From positions 1-64,000 of the forward strand of contig NZ_BSOW01000014.1 of NCBI RefSeq assembly GCF_030160715.1: a stretch of DNA of 64,000 nt, given 5' to 3'. The position numbers were made by a program, and so were the translations under genes. This stretch comes from Bradyrhizobium iriomotense (GTDB lineage Bacteria; Pseudomonadota; Alphaproteobacteria; Rhizobiales; Xanthobacteraceae). Each line of letters starts with the position of its first letter. Position 1 is the first letter of the stretch. The notes below the pieces were generated by a model. That model saw only the letters and a program-made list of their open reading frames with translations, searched no databases and was not told where the DNA came from. Positions 1 through 7,882 of this stretch are shown one piece after another.

Positions 1-70
1 CTCGGGCCGTCACCCGGGCTGGGCCATTCCTCACGGAACGGCACCATCATAAGCGATCGCGCTAATACAA

Positions 71-157
71 GGGTGGGTTAGCGAAGCGTAACCCACCTCT
101 TTCGCTTCCGCGGAGGTGGACCGTGGTGGGTTACGCCTTCGGCTAACCCACCCTACG
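71..157. repeat. Inverted-repeat intergenic element
   Basis: Two arms built on GGGTGGGTTA...GTAACCCACC face each other (about 71-97 and 125-154), and each arm is itself a small palindrome. It resembles the dispersed palindromic elements common between genes in Bradyrhizobium. Its right edge runs into the stop codon (153-155) of the following minus-strand MBL gene, so it sits directly at that gene's 3' end and could serve as transcript end or stabiliser. Confidence 0.7.
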
Positions 158-1013
158 ACTGTGTCTCATCCAGCGCCACGAACCTGAACGCGTCCCCGTC
201 GCGCCTGATATGCCCGCCGGAAAAATGCCCGCCGATCACCAGCGTCGGGGTGTCGGCGAAGCGCGAGAACAATTCGCGCCGCGTCCCTGCCGATTGCTGC
301 GGGTCGGAATCCACCGTCGAGCACCAGTCGAGATGCGCCATCTGGCAGGGGTGGTGGGCCGCGTCGCCCGCGAGCAACGCCTGCTCGCCGCGGGACCGGA
401 TCAGGACGCTCATATGTCCGGGGCTGTGGCCGGGCGTCGGGATCATGCTGATCTCCTCGCACAGCCGGTGATCGCTCGGGATCAGCTCGGCGAGGCCGGC
501 GTCCACGATTGGTTTCACGGAATCATTGAACACGGCCGCCTTGTCCGGCTCGGTCGAGTGATCGCGCCAATAGTCGTATTCGGTCTTGCCGAATACGTAG
601 CGGGCCTTCGGGAAGCTCGGCACCCATTGGCCGCCATTGAGCCTCGTGTTCCAGCCGACATGGTCGACATGGAGATGCGTGCACAGCACCGTGTCGATGC
701 TGTCGGGCGCAAGGCCCGCCGCCGTCATCATCTCCAGGAACGGCGTATTGCGGTTGTTCCAGGTTGGGACGTTGCGGCCCTGCTTGTCGTTGCCGAGGCC
801 GGTGTCGACGATGATGCGGCGCGACGGCGTCTCCACCACCAGCGAATGGATCGACATTTTCAGCCGGCCCTCGTCGGTCGCGAAATGCGGGATCAGCCAG
901 GGCAGTTTCTGAATTTCCTCATGGCTCGCCAGTGGCAGGATGAAGCGCGTCGAGCCGACCGTCTCCATTTCCACGAATTTGGTGATCCTCACCTCTCCGA
1001 CCGTCCACTGCAT
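153..1013 (-). CDS. MBL-fold metallo-hydrolase
   Basis: Metallo-beta-lactamase-fold hydrolase of 286 residues. The metal-binding motif THLHVDH is intact (His113, His115, Asp117, His118 from the chosen start), followed by GHSPGHMSV and a later GGH. Lactonase- and thioesterase-like hydrolases of this superfamily share this layout; the substrate cannot be read. The frame is open for 20 codons further upstream (to 1073), but the ATG at 1013 begins the part that looks conserved (MQWTVGEVRITKF). No signal peptide, so probably cytoplasmic. It is divergent from the DUF3775 gene, whose ATG lies 122 bp away. Confidence 0.85.
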   Translation of the reverse strand: MQWTVGEVRITKFVEMETVGSTRFILPLASHEEIQKLPWLIPHFATDEGRLKMSIHSLVVETPSRRIIVDTGLGNDKQGRNVPTWNNRNTPFLEMMTAAGLAPDSIDTVLCTHLHVDHVGWNTRLNGGQWVPSFPKARYVFGKTEYDYWRDHSTEPDKAAVFNDSVKPIVDAGLAELIPSDHRLCEEISMIPTPGHSPGHMSVLIRSRGEQALLAGDAAHHPCQMAHLDWCSTVDSDPQQSAGTRRELFSRFADTPTLVIGGHFSGGHIRRDGDAFRFVALDETQS

Positions 1014-1134
1014 CCGGCGCGTCCTCTTGTTCTGGTTGAGGCCGACATTGCGTGTTTCCGTGGGGCGCCGCAATGGATCATCGGGTGCGATGCGGCGTTA
1101 TCGGGGAACCCGAGGAAAGCCAAAAGAGGGAGCC

Positions 1135-1611
1135 ATGCCTGAGCTAGCGATTTCCGCCGAGAAGATCGCCTTCCTGATCGAGAAGGCGCGCGAGTACGAC
1201 GTCAAGGAGGCAGACTCCGATCCGGACTCCGGGTCCAATCCGACCGATGACGATGCGATCGACGTGTTGCAGGACAACGGCTCCGATCCGGTCGGCGAGG
1301 AGCTCACAAGCTTCATCAGCGCCCTGAACGAGGACGAGCAGATCGATCTCGTCGCGCTGATGTGGCTCGGGCGTGGCGACGGCGGGCCGGACGACTGGGA
1401 CGATCTGCGCGCCCGCGCCGTCGAGGCGCGCACCGAACATCAAAATCCCCGGCGAGAAACCGCGCACTATCTGCTGGGAGAGCCGATGCTGGGCGACCTG
1501 CTCGCCGATGGCCTCGACGCCTTCGGCGTCGACTGGACCGACGAGCGCCCGAGCGCGGATTCATCGAGCTTCAGCGAGCGCGACGAAAACGAGCCGACCA
1601 AGCGGCGGTGA
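1135..1611 (+). CDS. DUF3775 domain protein
   Basis: Acidic cytoplasmic protein of 158 residues matching, from memory, the DUF3775 family found in alphaproteobacteria: an N-terminal ISAEKIAFLIEKAREYDVKE segment, a central ALNEDEQIDLVALMWLGRGD block and a C-terminal YLLGEPMLGDLLADGL block. Function is unknown. The start at 1135 is chosen because AAAGAGGGAG precedes it at good spacing; the frame extends upstream to 940 but there it overlaps the divergent MBL gene. The C-terminal tail is Ser- and charge-rich. Confidence 0.8.
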   Translation: MPELAISAEKIAFLIEKAREYDVKEADSDPDSGSNPTDDDAIDVLQDNGSDPVGEELTSFISALNEDEQIDLVALMWLGRGDGGPDDWDDLRARAVEARTEHQNPRRETAHYLLGEPMLGDLLADGLDAFGVDWTDERPSADSSSFSERDENEPTKRR

Positions 1612-1623
1612 GCTGTCACTTAA

Positions 1624-1650
1624 CCTCTCCCCGCGAAGGGCGGGGAGAGG
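1624..1650. terminator. Hairpin between convergent genes
   Basis: Perfect 11-bp stem (CCTCTCCCCGC with GCGGGGAGAGG) and a 5-nt loop, lying between the convergent DUF3775 and SDR genes. There is no T-run, so it may be a palindromic repeat that doubles as a bidirectional transcript end. A near-copy lies at 36892-36920. Confidence 0.5.
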
Positions 1651-1662
1651 GAGAAGAGGAAC

Positions 1663-2445
1663 TTACAGCGTCCCCGGGAACGCGCCGCCGTCGAGCAGGA
1701 TGTTCTGCCCGGTGATGAAGCCGGCCTTGGCGCCGCACAGGAAGGCGCAGGCGTAGCCGAACTCGTCGGGATCGCCGAAGCGGCCGGCGGGGTTGAGCTT
1801 TGCGCGCTCGGCCAGAATCTGCTCCGGGGCGATGCCCCGCTTGTCGCCTTCGGCCTTCGCCGTACCGCGCAGGCGATCCGTTTCGAACGGGCCCGGCAAT
1901 AGCGCATTGATGGTGACGTTGTTGATCACGGTCTTGCGCGAGAGGCCGGCAATGAAGCCGGTGAGGCCGGCGCGCGCGCCGTTGGACAGGCCCAAGATAT
2001 CGATCGGCGCCTTCACGGCGGCCGAGGTGATGTTGACGATACGGCCGAACTTGCGCGCCATCATGCCGTCCACCGTCGCCTTGATCAGCTCGATCGGCGT
2101 CAGCATGTTGGCGTCGATCGCCTTGATCCAGTCGTCGCGGGTCCAGTTGCGGAAATCGCCGGGCGGCGGGCCGCCGGCGTTGTTGACCAGGATGTCCGGA
2201 TCCGGGCAGGCCTTCAGCACGGCCTCGCGCCCCGCTGATGTCGTGATGTCGCCGACGATCTCGGTGACCGTCACGCCCGGGTGGGCCTTCCGGATCTCCT
2301 CGGCCGTCGTCTTCAGCGCGTCCGCACCGCGCGCAGTCAGCGTGACATGCACGCCCTCATTGGCGAGCGCCATGGCGCAGGCGCGCCCCAGGCCCTTGCT
2401 GGATGCGCAGACGATGGCGCGGCGACCTTTGATCCCAAGATCCAC
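1663..2445 (-). CDS. Atypical SDR-family protein lacking the YxxxK motif
   Basis: 260-residue Rossmann-fold protein of the short-chain dehydrogenase/reductase family. The cofactor motif is CASSKGLGRA (residues 13-22) and NNAGG is at 88-92. The catalytic Ser is present (Ser141), but the positions 13 and 17 residues further on, normally Tyr and Lys, are Ser154 and Arg158 (LSNGARAG). I recall a recognised subgroup of ketoacyl-reductase-like SDRs (BKR_like) with the same imperfect tetrad. Such proteins may use other chemistry or be non-catalytic. It lies 121 bp downstream of the CvpA gene on the same strand. Confidence 0.88.
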   Translation of the reverse strand: MDLGIKGRRAIVCASSKGLGRACAMALANEGVHVTLTARGADALKTTAEEIRKAHPGVTVTEIVGDITTSAGREAVLKACPDPDILVNNAGGPPPGDFRNWTRDDWIKAIDANMLTPIELIKATVDGMMARKFGRIVNITSAAVKAPIDILGLSNGARAGLTGFIAGLSRKTVINNVTINALLPGPFETDRLRGTAKAEGDKRGIAPEQILAERAKLNPAGRFGDPDEFGYACAFLCGAKAGFITGQNILLDGGAFPGTL

Positions 2446-2566
2446 TGTTTCACTCCGTAATGTCAGGCAGGTTTGGAGGCGCCACTGTAGCCAACCTCAC
2501 CACCGTTGATAAGAGACGGGCTGTTGCCAAAATGCATGGCGCGCCCGCGGAAGAAGGTCACGCGCG

Positions 2567-3079
2567 TCAGATGGGCCGCTCCCTCTTGATACGATCGATG
2601 GCGGCTGCGGCTTCAGGCGGCAGGGACTTGAATCCCATCTGTCCGGCAGCGGAGAACAGTGGGCGCAATTGCGACCCGACGAGGAACGGCGGCTGCCGGT
2701 TGGCGGGCACCAATTGATCGAAGACCAGGACCAGCGTTGTTGCGACGAGGCCGACCCGCACGGCTCCCAGCGCTGCGCCGCCGATGCGGTCGCCGAGCCC
2801 GGCTTCGCCGACCGCATCGTCAAGCGCGGCGCGGCCAAGATGTCCGAGCGCCATGCCGGTCGCGACGAAAACGCCGAAGAACAACGCCCAGCCCTGAAGC
2901 AAAGGCGGGGCGGTCTCACCGGCCGTGTGAGGCGTGATCAGCGACATCAGCCAGATGGCGATCGGTGCAGCCAGAAGATAGGCGAGGATCGTGATCGCAC
3001 TGCGCAGCAGGCCGGTCCTTAAGCCAAAGCCGATCGCCACGGCCAGCGCTGCATAGACTGCGAGATCGAAACTGTTCAC
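2567..3079 (-). CDS. CvpA family membrane protein
   Basis: About 170 residues with four hydrophobic segments: AVYAALAVAIGFGLRTGLLR, a second near ILAYLLAAPIAIWLM, a third at ALFFGVFVATGMALG, and a fourth at VGLVATTLVLVFDQL. Size and order fit CvpA, an inner-membrane protein family linked to colicin V production, envelope stress and purine metabolism in enterobacteria. The frame is open to an ATG at 3127, but a GTG at 3079 starts directly before the first membrane segment (VNSFDLAVYAAL), the usual N-terminus of the family; AGGGGC precedes it. The exact start is uncertain. Confidence 0.75.
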   Translation of the reverse strand: MNSFDLAVYAALAVAIGFGLRTGLLRSAITILAYLLAAPIAIWLMSLITPHTAGETAPPLLQGWALFFGVFVATGMALGHLGRAALDDAVGEAGLGDRIGGAALGAVRVGLVATTLVLVFDQLVPANRQPPFLVGSQLRPLFSAAGQMGFKSLPPEAAAAIDRIKRERPI

Positions 3080-3188
3080 GAGCCGGGCCCCTGCATGTAT
3101 GGAACGAGTGAACGGCGAACCGATCATTCCGGTTTCAGATCGCTAAAATCGTCGGTATCTATGCGGGGCACACCCTGGGAACTTCGCC

Positions 3189-3950
3189 ATGTCAGACCTA
3201 TTCGGCGTCAGTAAAGAAACCATCCTCGTCACCGGCGCGAGCCAGGGCCTGGGGCGGCAATTCGCTCGGGTTCTGGCTGCGCATGGCGCGGCCGTTGCAC
3301 TCGCGGCGCGCCAGACCACCAAGCTGAAGCGCCTTGAGGACGAGATCCGCGGGCGTGGCGGCCGCGCCGCGGCGATCGCGCTCGATGTCACCGACACGGC
3401 GTCGATCGCGAGGTCAGTCGATGAAGCGGAAGCGGCGCTCGGTCCCATCACCGTGCTGATCAACAATGCGGGGATTGCGATCGAGAAGCTCGCGACCGAG
3501 CAGACCGAGGCGGACTGGGACGCCGTGGTCGGCGCCAATCTCAAGGGCGCCTATTTTCTTGCAACCGAGCTGGCGCGACGAATGATCGCACGCAAGCAGT
3601 CGGGCAATATCGTCAACATCGCCTCCGTGCTCGGCACCGGCGTGTTGAAGGCGGTCTCGCCTTACGCCATCTCCAAGGCCGGCATGATCCAGGCGACGAA
3701 AGCGATGGCGCTTGAGCTGGCCGGCAACGACATCCGCGTCAATGCGCTGGCGCCCGGCTATATCGACACCGAGATGAACCACGATTTCTGGTCGACGCCA
3801 TCAGGCGAACGGCTCACCAAGCGCATCCCGCAGCGCCGCGTCGGCGCCGAATCCGATCTCGACGGCGCGATCCTGCTGCTGGCCTCAAACGCGTCGCGGT
3901 ATATGACGGGGAGTGTGGTGACGGTGGATGGTGGGTTCTTGTTGAGTTGA
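3189..3950 (+). CDS. SDR-family oxidoreductase, FabG-like
   Basis: 253-residue NAD(P)-dependent short-chain dehydrogenase with a complete classical tetrad: TGASQGLG (15-22), NNAG (92-95), Ser146, Tyr159 and Lys163 (YAISK). The C-terminus, SVVTVDGGFLLS, is that of the ketoacyl-reductase-like classical SDRs. Substrate specificity is not readable. Cytoplasmic. It is divergent from CvpA and converges on the GMC oxidoreductase, with a hairpin between the two 3' ends. Confidence 0.92.
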   Translation: MSDLFGVSKETILVTGASQGLGRQFARVLAAHGAAVALAARQTTKLKRLEDEIRGRGGRAAAIALDVTDTASIARSVDEAEAALGPITVLINNAGIAIEKLATEQTEADWDAVVGANLKGAYFLATELARRMIARKQSGNIVNIASVLGTGVLKAVSPYAISKAGMIQATKAMALELAGNDIRVNALAPGYIDTEMNHDFWSTPSGERLTKRIPQRRVGAESDLDGAILLLASNASRYMTGSVVTVDGGFLLS

Positions 3951-3992
3951 ACCATCTCGTCGTTCCGGACAAGCGCAGCGTTTTACTCAGAT

Positions 3993-4018
3993 GTCGTCCC
4001 GGCCTTCGCCGGGACGAC
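3993..4018. terminator. Hairpin between convergent genes
   Basis: 11-bp perfect stem GTCGTCCCGGC / GCCGGGACGAC with a CTTC loop, between the 3' ends of the SDR (3950) and the GMC oxidoreductase (4039). No T-run on either side. Its arms resemble palindromic repeats seen in many rhizobial intergenic regions, so it may be a repeat that has been recruited as a bidirectional terminator. Confidence 0.5.
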
Positions 4019-4038
4019 AACGTGAAGATAGCGCCGCT

Positions 4039-5637
4039 CTAACTCGCCCGCATCTCTGCCCTGATCATATCCGCGGCCTTCTCGCCGATCATGATGGTCG
4101 GGGCGTTGGTGTTGCCGCCGATCAGGGTCGGCATGATCGAGGCGTCGACGACGCGCAAAGCGTCCAGGCCATGCACCCTGAGCTTCTGATCGACCACGGC
4201 GAGCGCATCGGTGCCCATCTTGCAGGTGCCGACGGGGTGATAGACCGTGTCCACGCGGGCGCGCAGGATGTTGCGGATATCGTCGTCGGTTTTCACGTCG
4301 GACGTAATCATGTCCTTCTTCTGCAAAGCGCGCATCGAGGGCGTCTCCATCAGTCGTCGCGTTGTCTTGTAGCCAGCGACCATCGCTTCCACATCGGCTT
4401 CCTCGCCCAGGAAATTCGGATCAATCAGCGGCGCCGCTGTGGGATCGGCGTTCTTCAGCCATACGCTGCCGCGGCTCTTCGGCCTGAGCAGGCAGACGTG
4501 GCATGAGAATCCCGCCTCCTTGTGACGTTTGCGGCCGTGGTCGTCGAGCATCGCAATGACGAAGTGCAGTTGGATGTCGGGCAGGTCGAGATCGGGCCGG
4601 GTTTTCAGGAAGCCGCCGCACTCGGCGAAATTGGTGCTGATAAGGCCGCGGCGCTCGCGGCGGTACCGCTGGATGGCGCGGAGCAGGGATGGCAATCGGC
4701 CAAGCGATGAGTGAGCGAAATGCGGATAGTCGGAAGCGTAGATGAACACGAAATCCGGATGGTCCTGCAGATTGCGGCCGACGCCCGGCAGATGATGGAC
4801 AACGCCGATGCCGTGGTTGTCGAGCGCAGCGGCATCGCCGATTCCAGACAGCATGAGGAGCTGCGGCGACTGGAAGGCGCCCGAGGCGAGGATCACCTCG
4901 CCCCTCGCACGGAGCTGCCTCTTCTGCTTGCCCTGCAGATATTCGATGCCGACCGCGCGCCTGCCCTCGAACAGGATTTTCGTCGCCTGTGCCTCGGTCT
5001 CGACGCGCAAGTTCGCGCGCGTTCCGATGTGGGGTTGCACATAGGCGCGCGCCGCGCTCCAGCGCTCGCCATTGTGTTGCGTCACCTGGTAGCTGCCGAG
5101 CCCTTCATGGTCCTCGGCATTGAAGTCCTCGCGGGTCCGAAACTGCGCCTCGCGCGCGGCCTGAAGGAAGACGTCGTGGATCGGATTGTCGGAGCGCAGC
5201 TTGTTGACATGCAGGGGGCCGTCCTTGCCGTGATACTCGCCGTCGAAATCGGCGTTGTTCTCCGAACGCTTGAAATAGGGCAGCACGTCCGCGTACGACC
5301 AGCCGGTGTTGCCGAGCGAGGCCCAGTGGTCATAGTCCCATTTGTTGCCGCGGATGTAGACCATGGCGTTGATCGCCGAGGAGCCCCCCAGACCCTTGCC
5401 CCGCGGTTGATAGCCGACACGGCCGTTCAATCCCTTCTGCGGCACGGTGTCGAATGCCCAGTTGGCCGCACTGTACGGCAGGGCGAGCCCGAACGGCGTG
5501 GTGATCCGCCAACTGTCGTTCCGACCGCCGGCATCGAGCAGTGCGACCGAGGTCTGCGCATCCTCCGACAGCCGTGCTGCCACAGCACAGCCGCCCGAGC
5601 CCGCGCCGACGATTACGAAATCGAATGTGTCAGTCAT
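4039..5637 (-). CDS. GMC-family FAD oxidoreductase (choline dehydrogenase-like)
   Basis: 532-residue glucose-methanol-choline oxidoreductase. The FAD-binding GAGSGG is at residues 11-16, the GMC signature GLGGSSAIN at 82-90, and the active-site pair is His467 (YHPVGTC) and Asn511 (GGNTNAPT). These enzymes oxidise alcohols to aldehydes with FAD; the actual alcohol is unknown, and BetA-like choline oxidation is only one option. The ATG at 5637 follows a strong GGGGGAAGA ribosome site. The frame continues upstream to a TTG that falls inside the palindrome at 5670-5693, so that longer start is rejected. It is preceded by a small same-strand reading frame. Confidence 0.92.
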   Translation of the reverse strand: MTDTFDFVIVGAGSGGCAVAARLSEDAQTSVALLDAGGRNDSWRITTPFGLALPYSAANWAFDTVPQKGLNGRVGYQPRGKGLGGSSAINAMVYIRGNKWDYDHWASLGNTGWSYADVLPYFKRSENNADFDGEYHGKDGPLHVNKLRSDNPIHDVFLQAAREAQFRTREDFNAEDHEGLGSYQVTQHNGERWSAARAYVQPHIGTRANLRVETEAQATKILFEGRRAVGIEYLQGKQKRQLRARGEVILASGAFQSPQLLMLSGIGDAAALDNHGIGVVHHLPGVGRNLQDHPDFVFIYASDYPHFAHSSLGRLPSLLRAIQRYRRERRGLISTNFAECGGFLKTRPDLDLPDIQLHFVIAMLDDHGRKRHKEAGFSCHVCLLRPKSRGSVWLKNADPTAAPLIDPNFLGEEADVEAMVAGYKTTRRLMETPSMRALQKKDMITSDVKTDDDIRNILRARVDTVYHPVGTCKMGTDALAVVDQKLRVHGLDALRVVDASIMPTLIGGNTNAPTIMIGEKAADMIRAEMRAS

Positions 5638-5669
5638 TGTTCTTCCCCCTGCAATGCTCTTATTGTTTT

Positions 5670-5693
5670 CGTCATTGCGAGCTCGCAATGACG
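5670..5693. repeat. 24-bp perfect palindrome, core of the 81-bp repeat
   Basis: CGTCATTGCGAG followed by its exact complement. These are the outer ends of the 81-bp inverted repeat at 36760-36840 joined with the middle missing. It sits in the 66-bp gap upstream of the GMC oxidoreductase gene. Confidence 0.75.
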
Positions 5694-5703
5694 GCGTTGA
5701 GAA

Positions 5704-5838
5704 CTACGCCATGAACCGCGTCACCTCCTCCAGCCGCGCGATCTTGCCAGGCTCGGGGGCCTGCTCAGCCCGCGCCACCGTAGCGTGAAGCGAATCGCCG
5801 AGCGCAGCCCACGGGCGGCTGGTCAGTGATTGGTCCAC
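5704..5838 (-). CDS. Small hypothetical protein, 44 residues
   Basis: A reading frame too short for usual cut-offs, starting at a GTG (5838) preceded by GGGGGAACGCC and ending at TAG (5704-5706). The translation begins MDQSLTSRPWAALGDS and ends KIARLEEVTRFMA. It looks helical and amphipathic, without signal or membrane segment. The ribosome site, codon use and position 66 bp upstream of the GMC gene on the same strand argue for a real gene. I do not recognise the family. Confidence 0.45.
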   Translation of the reverse strand: MDQSLTSRPWAALGDSLHATVARAEQAPEPGKIARLEEVTRFMA

Positions 5839-6131
5839 GGCGTTCCCCCGTCATCATGTTGCCGCAAGCTGGCCCTTTGCGGAACTTATGACAAATACTG
5901 ACCTTTTTGCCCCCAATGGGTGCATTTTGCCTGTCATAAAGTCGAAAAAAAACGTCCCCCGGCCTTTCCAAAGGCCCCCGCGGTTGATACATAGCCCTCG
6001 CACCCGACGGGCTTCGCGCCCCGGGTTGCCTTCCAAGGAAGCCTTTGGGACGCGAAAGCAAGCCACGCCACCCGCGCTGGTCCAAATTCACCGTCCCCGG
6101 GACTCTCATCGAAGGCGCTGCAAAGGTTTAA
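5839..6131. other. Upstream region of tRNA-fMet and of the small gene
   Basis: Nearly 300 bases with no convincing gene. It must hold the promoter of the plus-strand tRNA and of the minus-strand 44-residue frame. It contains an A-tract near 5945, a palindrome GGCCTTT-CC-AAAGGCC at 5961-5976, and C-rich stretches. Several frames cross it but all show unlikely composition. Confidence 0.5.
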
Positions 6132-6208
<77 letters not shown>

Positions 6209-6217
6209 AACGAGAGA

Positions 6218-6251
6218 AGGCCCCAGCAATCTGAAGGATTGGCTGGGGCTT
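6218..6251 (+). terminator. Terminator after tRNA-fMet
   Basis: Stem CCCCAGC-AATC / GATT-G-GCTGGGG with one bulged G and a short loop, starting 10 nt after the tRNA and followed by CTTCTGCTTTCT. The T-tract is weak. On the other strand it could also end the liv operon. Confidence 0.6.
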
Positions 6252-6332
6252 CTGCTTTCTGGTTGGCCATTTCGTCGGGCGACCCGCCTTCGGGGCGTAT
6301 TGCAGCCTGCTTCGCTGAATTGTTGCTCGATT

Positions 6333-7073
6333 TCAGTGTGCGCCCAGATAGGCGGCCTGGATGCTCTCGTCCGACCGCAGTCGCGCGCCGCTGCCCTGAT
6401 CGACGATCATGCCGTTCTTGAGCACATAGCCGCGGCTGGCGATTGCCAGCGCCATGTGGGCGTTCTGCTCGACGAGCAGGATCGTGACGCCGCGCTTGTT
6501 GATCGTCTCGATGATATCGAAAATGCGCTCGACGAAGAGCGGTGAGAGTCCCATCGACGGCTCGTCAAGCAGGAGGATTCGAGGCCGCTGCATCAGCGCG
6601 CGCGCGACGGCGAGCATTTGCTGCTCGCCTCCCGACAGCGTGCCGCCAAATTGCTTGCGGCGTTCGGCGAGCCGCGGGAACAGCTCGAACATCTCGTCCA
6701 TCCGGCTGGCGATATCGGCGGTCGAGCGGACCGTGAAAGCACCCATTTCGAGATTCTCGGTCACGGTCAAATCGGCAAAGATGCGCCGCCGCTCCGGGAC
6801 ATGGGCAAGGCCAAGCCGCACGACGTCGTGTGGCGGCACCGATCCGAGAGAGCGTCCGTCCAGCAGGACGTCGCCGGAGCGGATCGGCAGCAGGCGCGAG
6901 ATCGCACCAAGCGCCGTCGTCTTTCCGGCGCCGTTGCTGCCGATCAGCGTAACGATTTCGCCTTCGTTCACGATCACCGACAGGCCGTGGATGGCGTGGA
7001 TCGCCCCGTAGAACACGTCGATGCCTTGAACCTCGAGAAGAGGGCGAGCCGTCGCTTTCGATGCATTCGTCAT
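6333..7073 (-). CDS. livF: Branched-chain amino-acid ABC transporter ATPase, LivF type
   Basis: 246-residue ABC ATPase with Walker A GSNGAGKTT, signature LSGGEQQML, Walker B ILLLDEPSMGLSP and the H-loop region LLVEQNAH. The VEQN sequence and length are typical of LivF, the second ATPase of HAAT-family importers. It is the last gene of the liv operon; its ATG overlaps the livG stop by 4 nt. It works with LivG on the cytoplasmic side of the LivHM permease. The substrate is set by LivJ. Confidence 0.93.
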   Translation of the reverse strand: MTNASKATARPLLEVQGIDVFYGAIHAIHGLSVIVNEGEIVTLIGSNGAGKTTALGAISRLLPIRSGDVLLDGRSLGSVPPHDVVRLGLAHVPERRRIFADLTVTENLEMGAFTVRSTADIASRMDEMFELFPRLAERRKQFGGTLSGGEQQMLAVARALMQRPRILLLDEPSMGLSPLFVERIFDIIETINKRGVTILLVEQNAHMALAIASRGYVLKNGMIVDQGSGARLRSDESIQAAYLGAH

Positions 7074-7882
7074 GACGCCTCTTCGCTCTCCGGTGTGGCC
7101 GTCCGCGCCGCGACGCCACGGCCGAGATAGGCTTCGATCACTTTCGGGTGCGTCCTGATGTCATCCGCCCCGCCTTCCGCGATCTTGCGGCCATAGTCGA
7201 GCACGACGATATGATCGGAAACAGTCATGACGAGCCGCATGTCGTGTTCGATCAGCACCACCGCGATGCCGAGTTCGGACCGGATCCGCAGGATCAGCGC
7301 CTTGGCATCCTCCGTCTCTTGCGGATTCATTCCAGCCGACGGCTCGTCGAGCAGCAGCAGCTTCGGCTTCGTCGCGAGCGCGCGCGCGATCTCGAGGCGT
7401 CGTTGCTCGCCATAGGCCAGACTCCCCGCCAGCGCGTCTGCTCGCTCCGCAAGGCCGACAAACCGAAGCAGCTCAGATGCGTCCGCAACCGCGGAACGCT
7501 CCTGATCCGCGTAAACGCGCGTGTGGAACAGAGCGCCCCAGTACCCCGAACGCATATGCATCGATCGCGCGACGAGCACATTCTCGAGGGCCGTCATTCC
7601 CGCGAACAGACGGATATTCTGAAAGGTCCGCGCGAGGCCCGCGGCCGCGACCTGATCCGGTCTCAGGCCAACGAGGTCGACGCCGTCGAGCAGCGCCGTG
7701 CCAAGGTCGGGTCGGTAGATTCCGGTGATGAGGTTGAAGAACGTGGTTTTGCCCGCGCCGTTCGGCCCGATCACCGAAACGATCGATCCGCGCTCGACCT
7801 GCAGGGTGACGTCATCGACCGCGGTCAGGCCGCCAAACGATTTGCGCAGGCTCGCCACGTCCAGGAGAAGATCGCCGGTCAC
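7070..7882 (-). CDS. livG: Branched-chain amino-acid ABC transporter ATPase, LivG type
   Basis: 270-residue ABC ATPase: Walker A GPNGAGKTT, signature LAYGEQRRLEIARAL, Walker B LLLLDEPSAGMNP, and VVLIEHDM around the switch His. The AYGEQRRLEIARAL and EHDM sequences are LivG-like. It overlaps livM and livF by 4 nt each, so the three genes are translationally coupled. The final residues after EAYLGRG are a short charged tail. Confidence 0.93.
   Translation of the reverse strand: MTGDLLLDVASLRKSFGGLTAVDDVTLQVERGSIVSVIGPNGAGKTTFFNLITGIYRPDLGTALLDGVDLVGLRPDQVAAAGLARTFQNIRLFAGMTALENVLVARSMHMRSGYWGALFHTRVYADQERSAVADASELLRFVGLAERADALAGSLAYGEQRRLEIARALATKPKLLLLDEPSAGMNPQETEDAKALILRIRSELGIAVVLIEHDMRLVMTVSDHIVVLDYGRKIAEGGADDIRTHPKVIEAYLGRGVAARTATPESEEAS

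Noticed and set aside
1..50. Possible N-terminus of a minus-strand gene running off the window edge (ATG at 50, MMVPFREEWPSPGDG)
   Set aside because: Only 16 codons are visible, no ribosome site precedes it, and any GC-rich stretch stays open this long.
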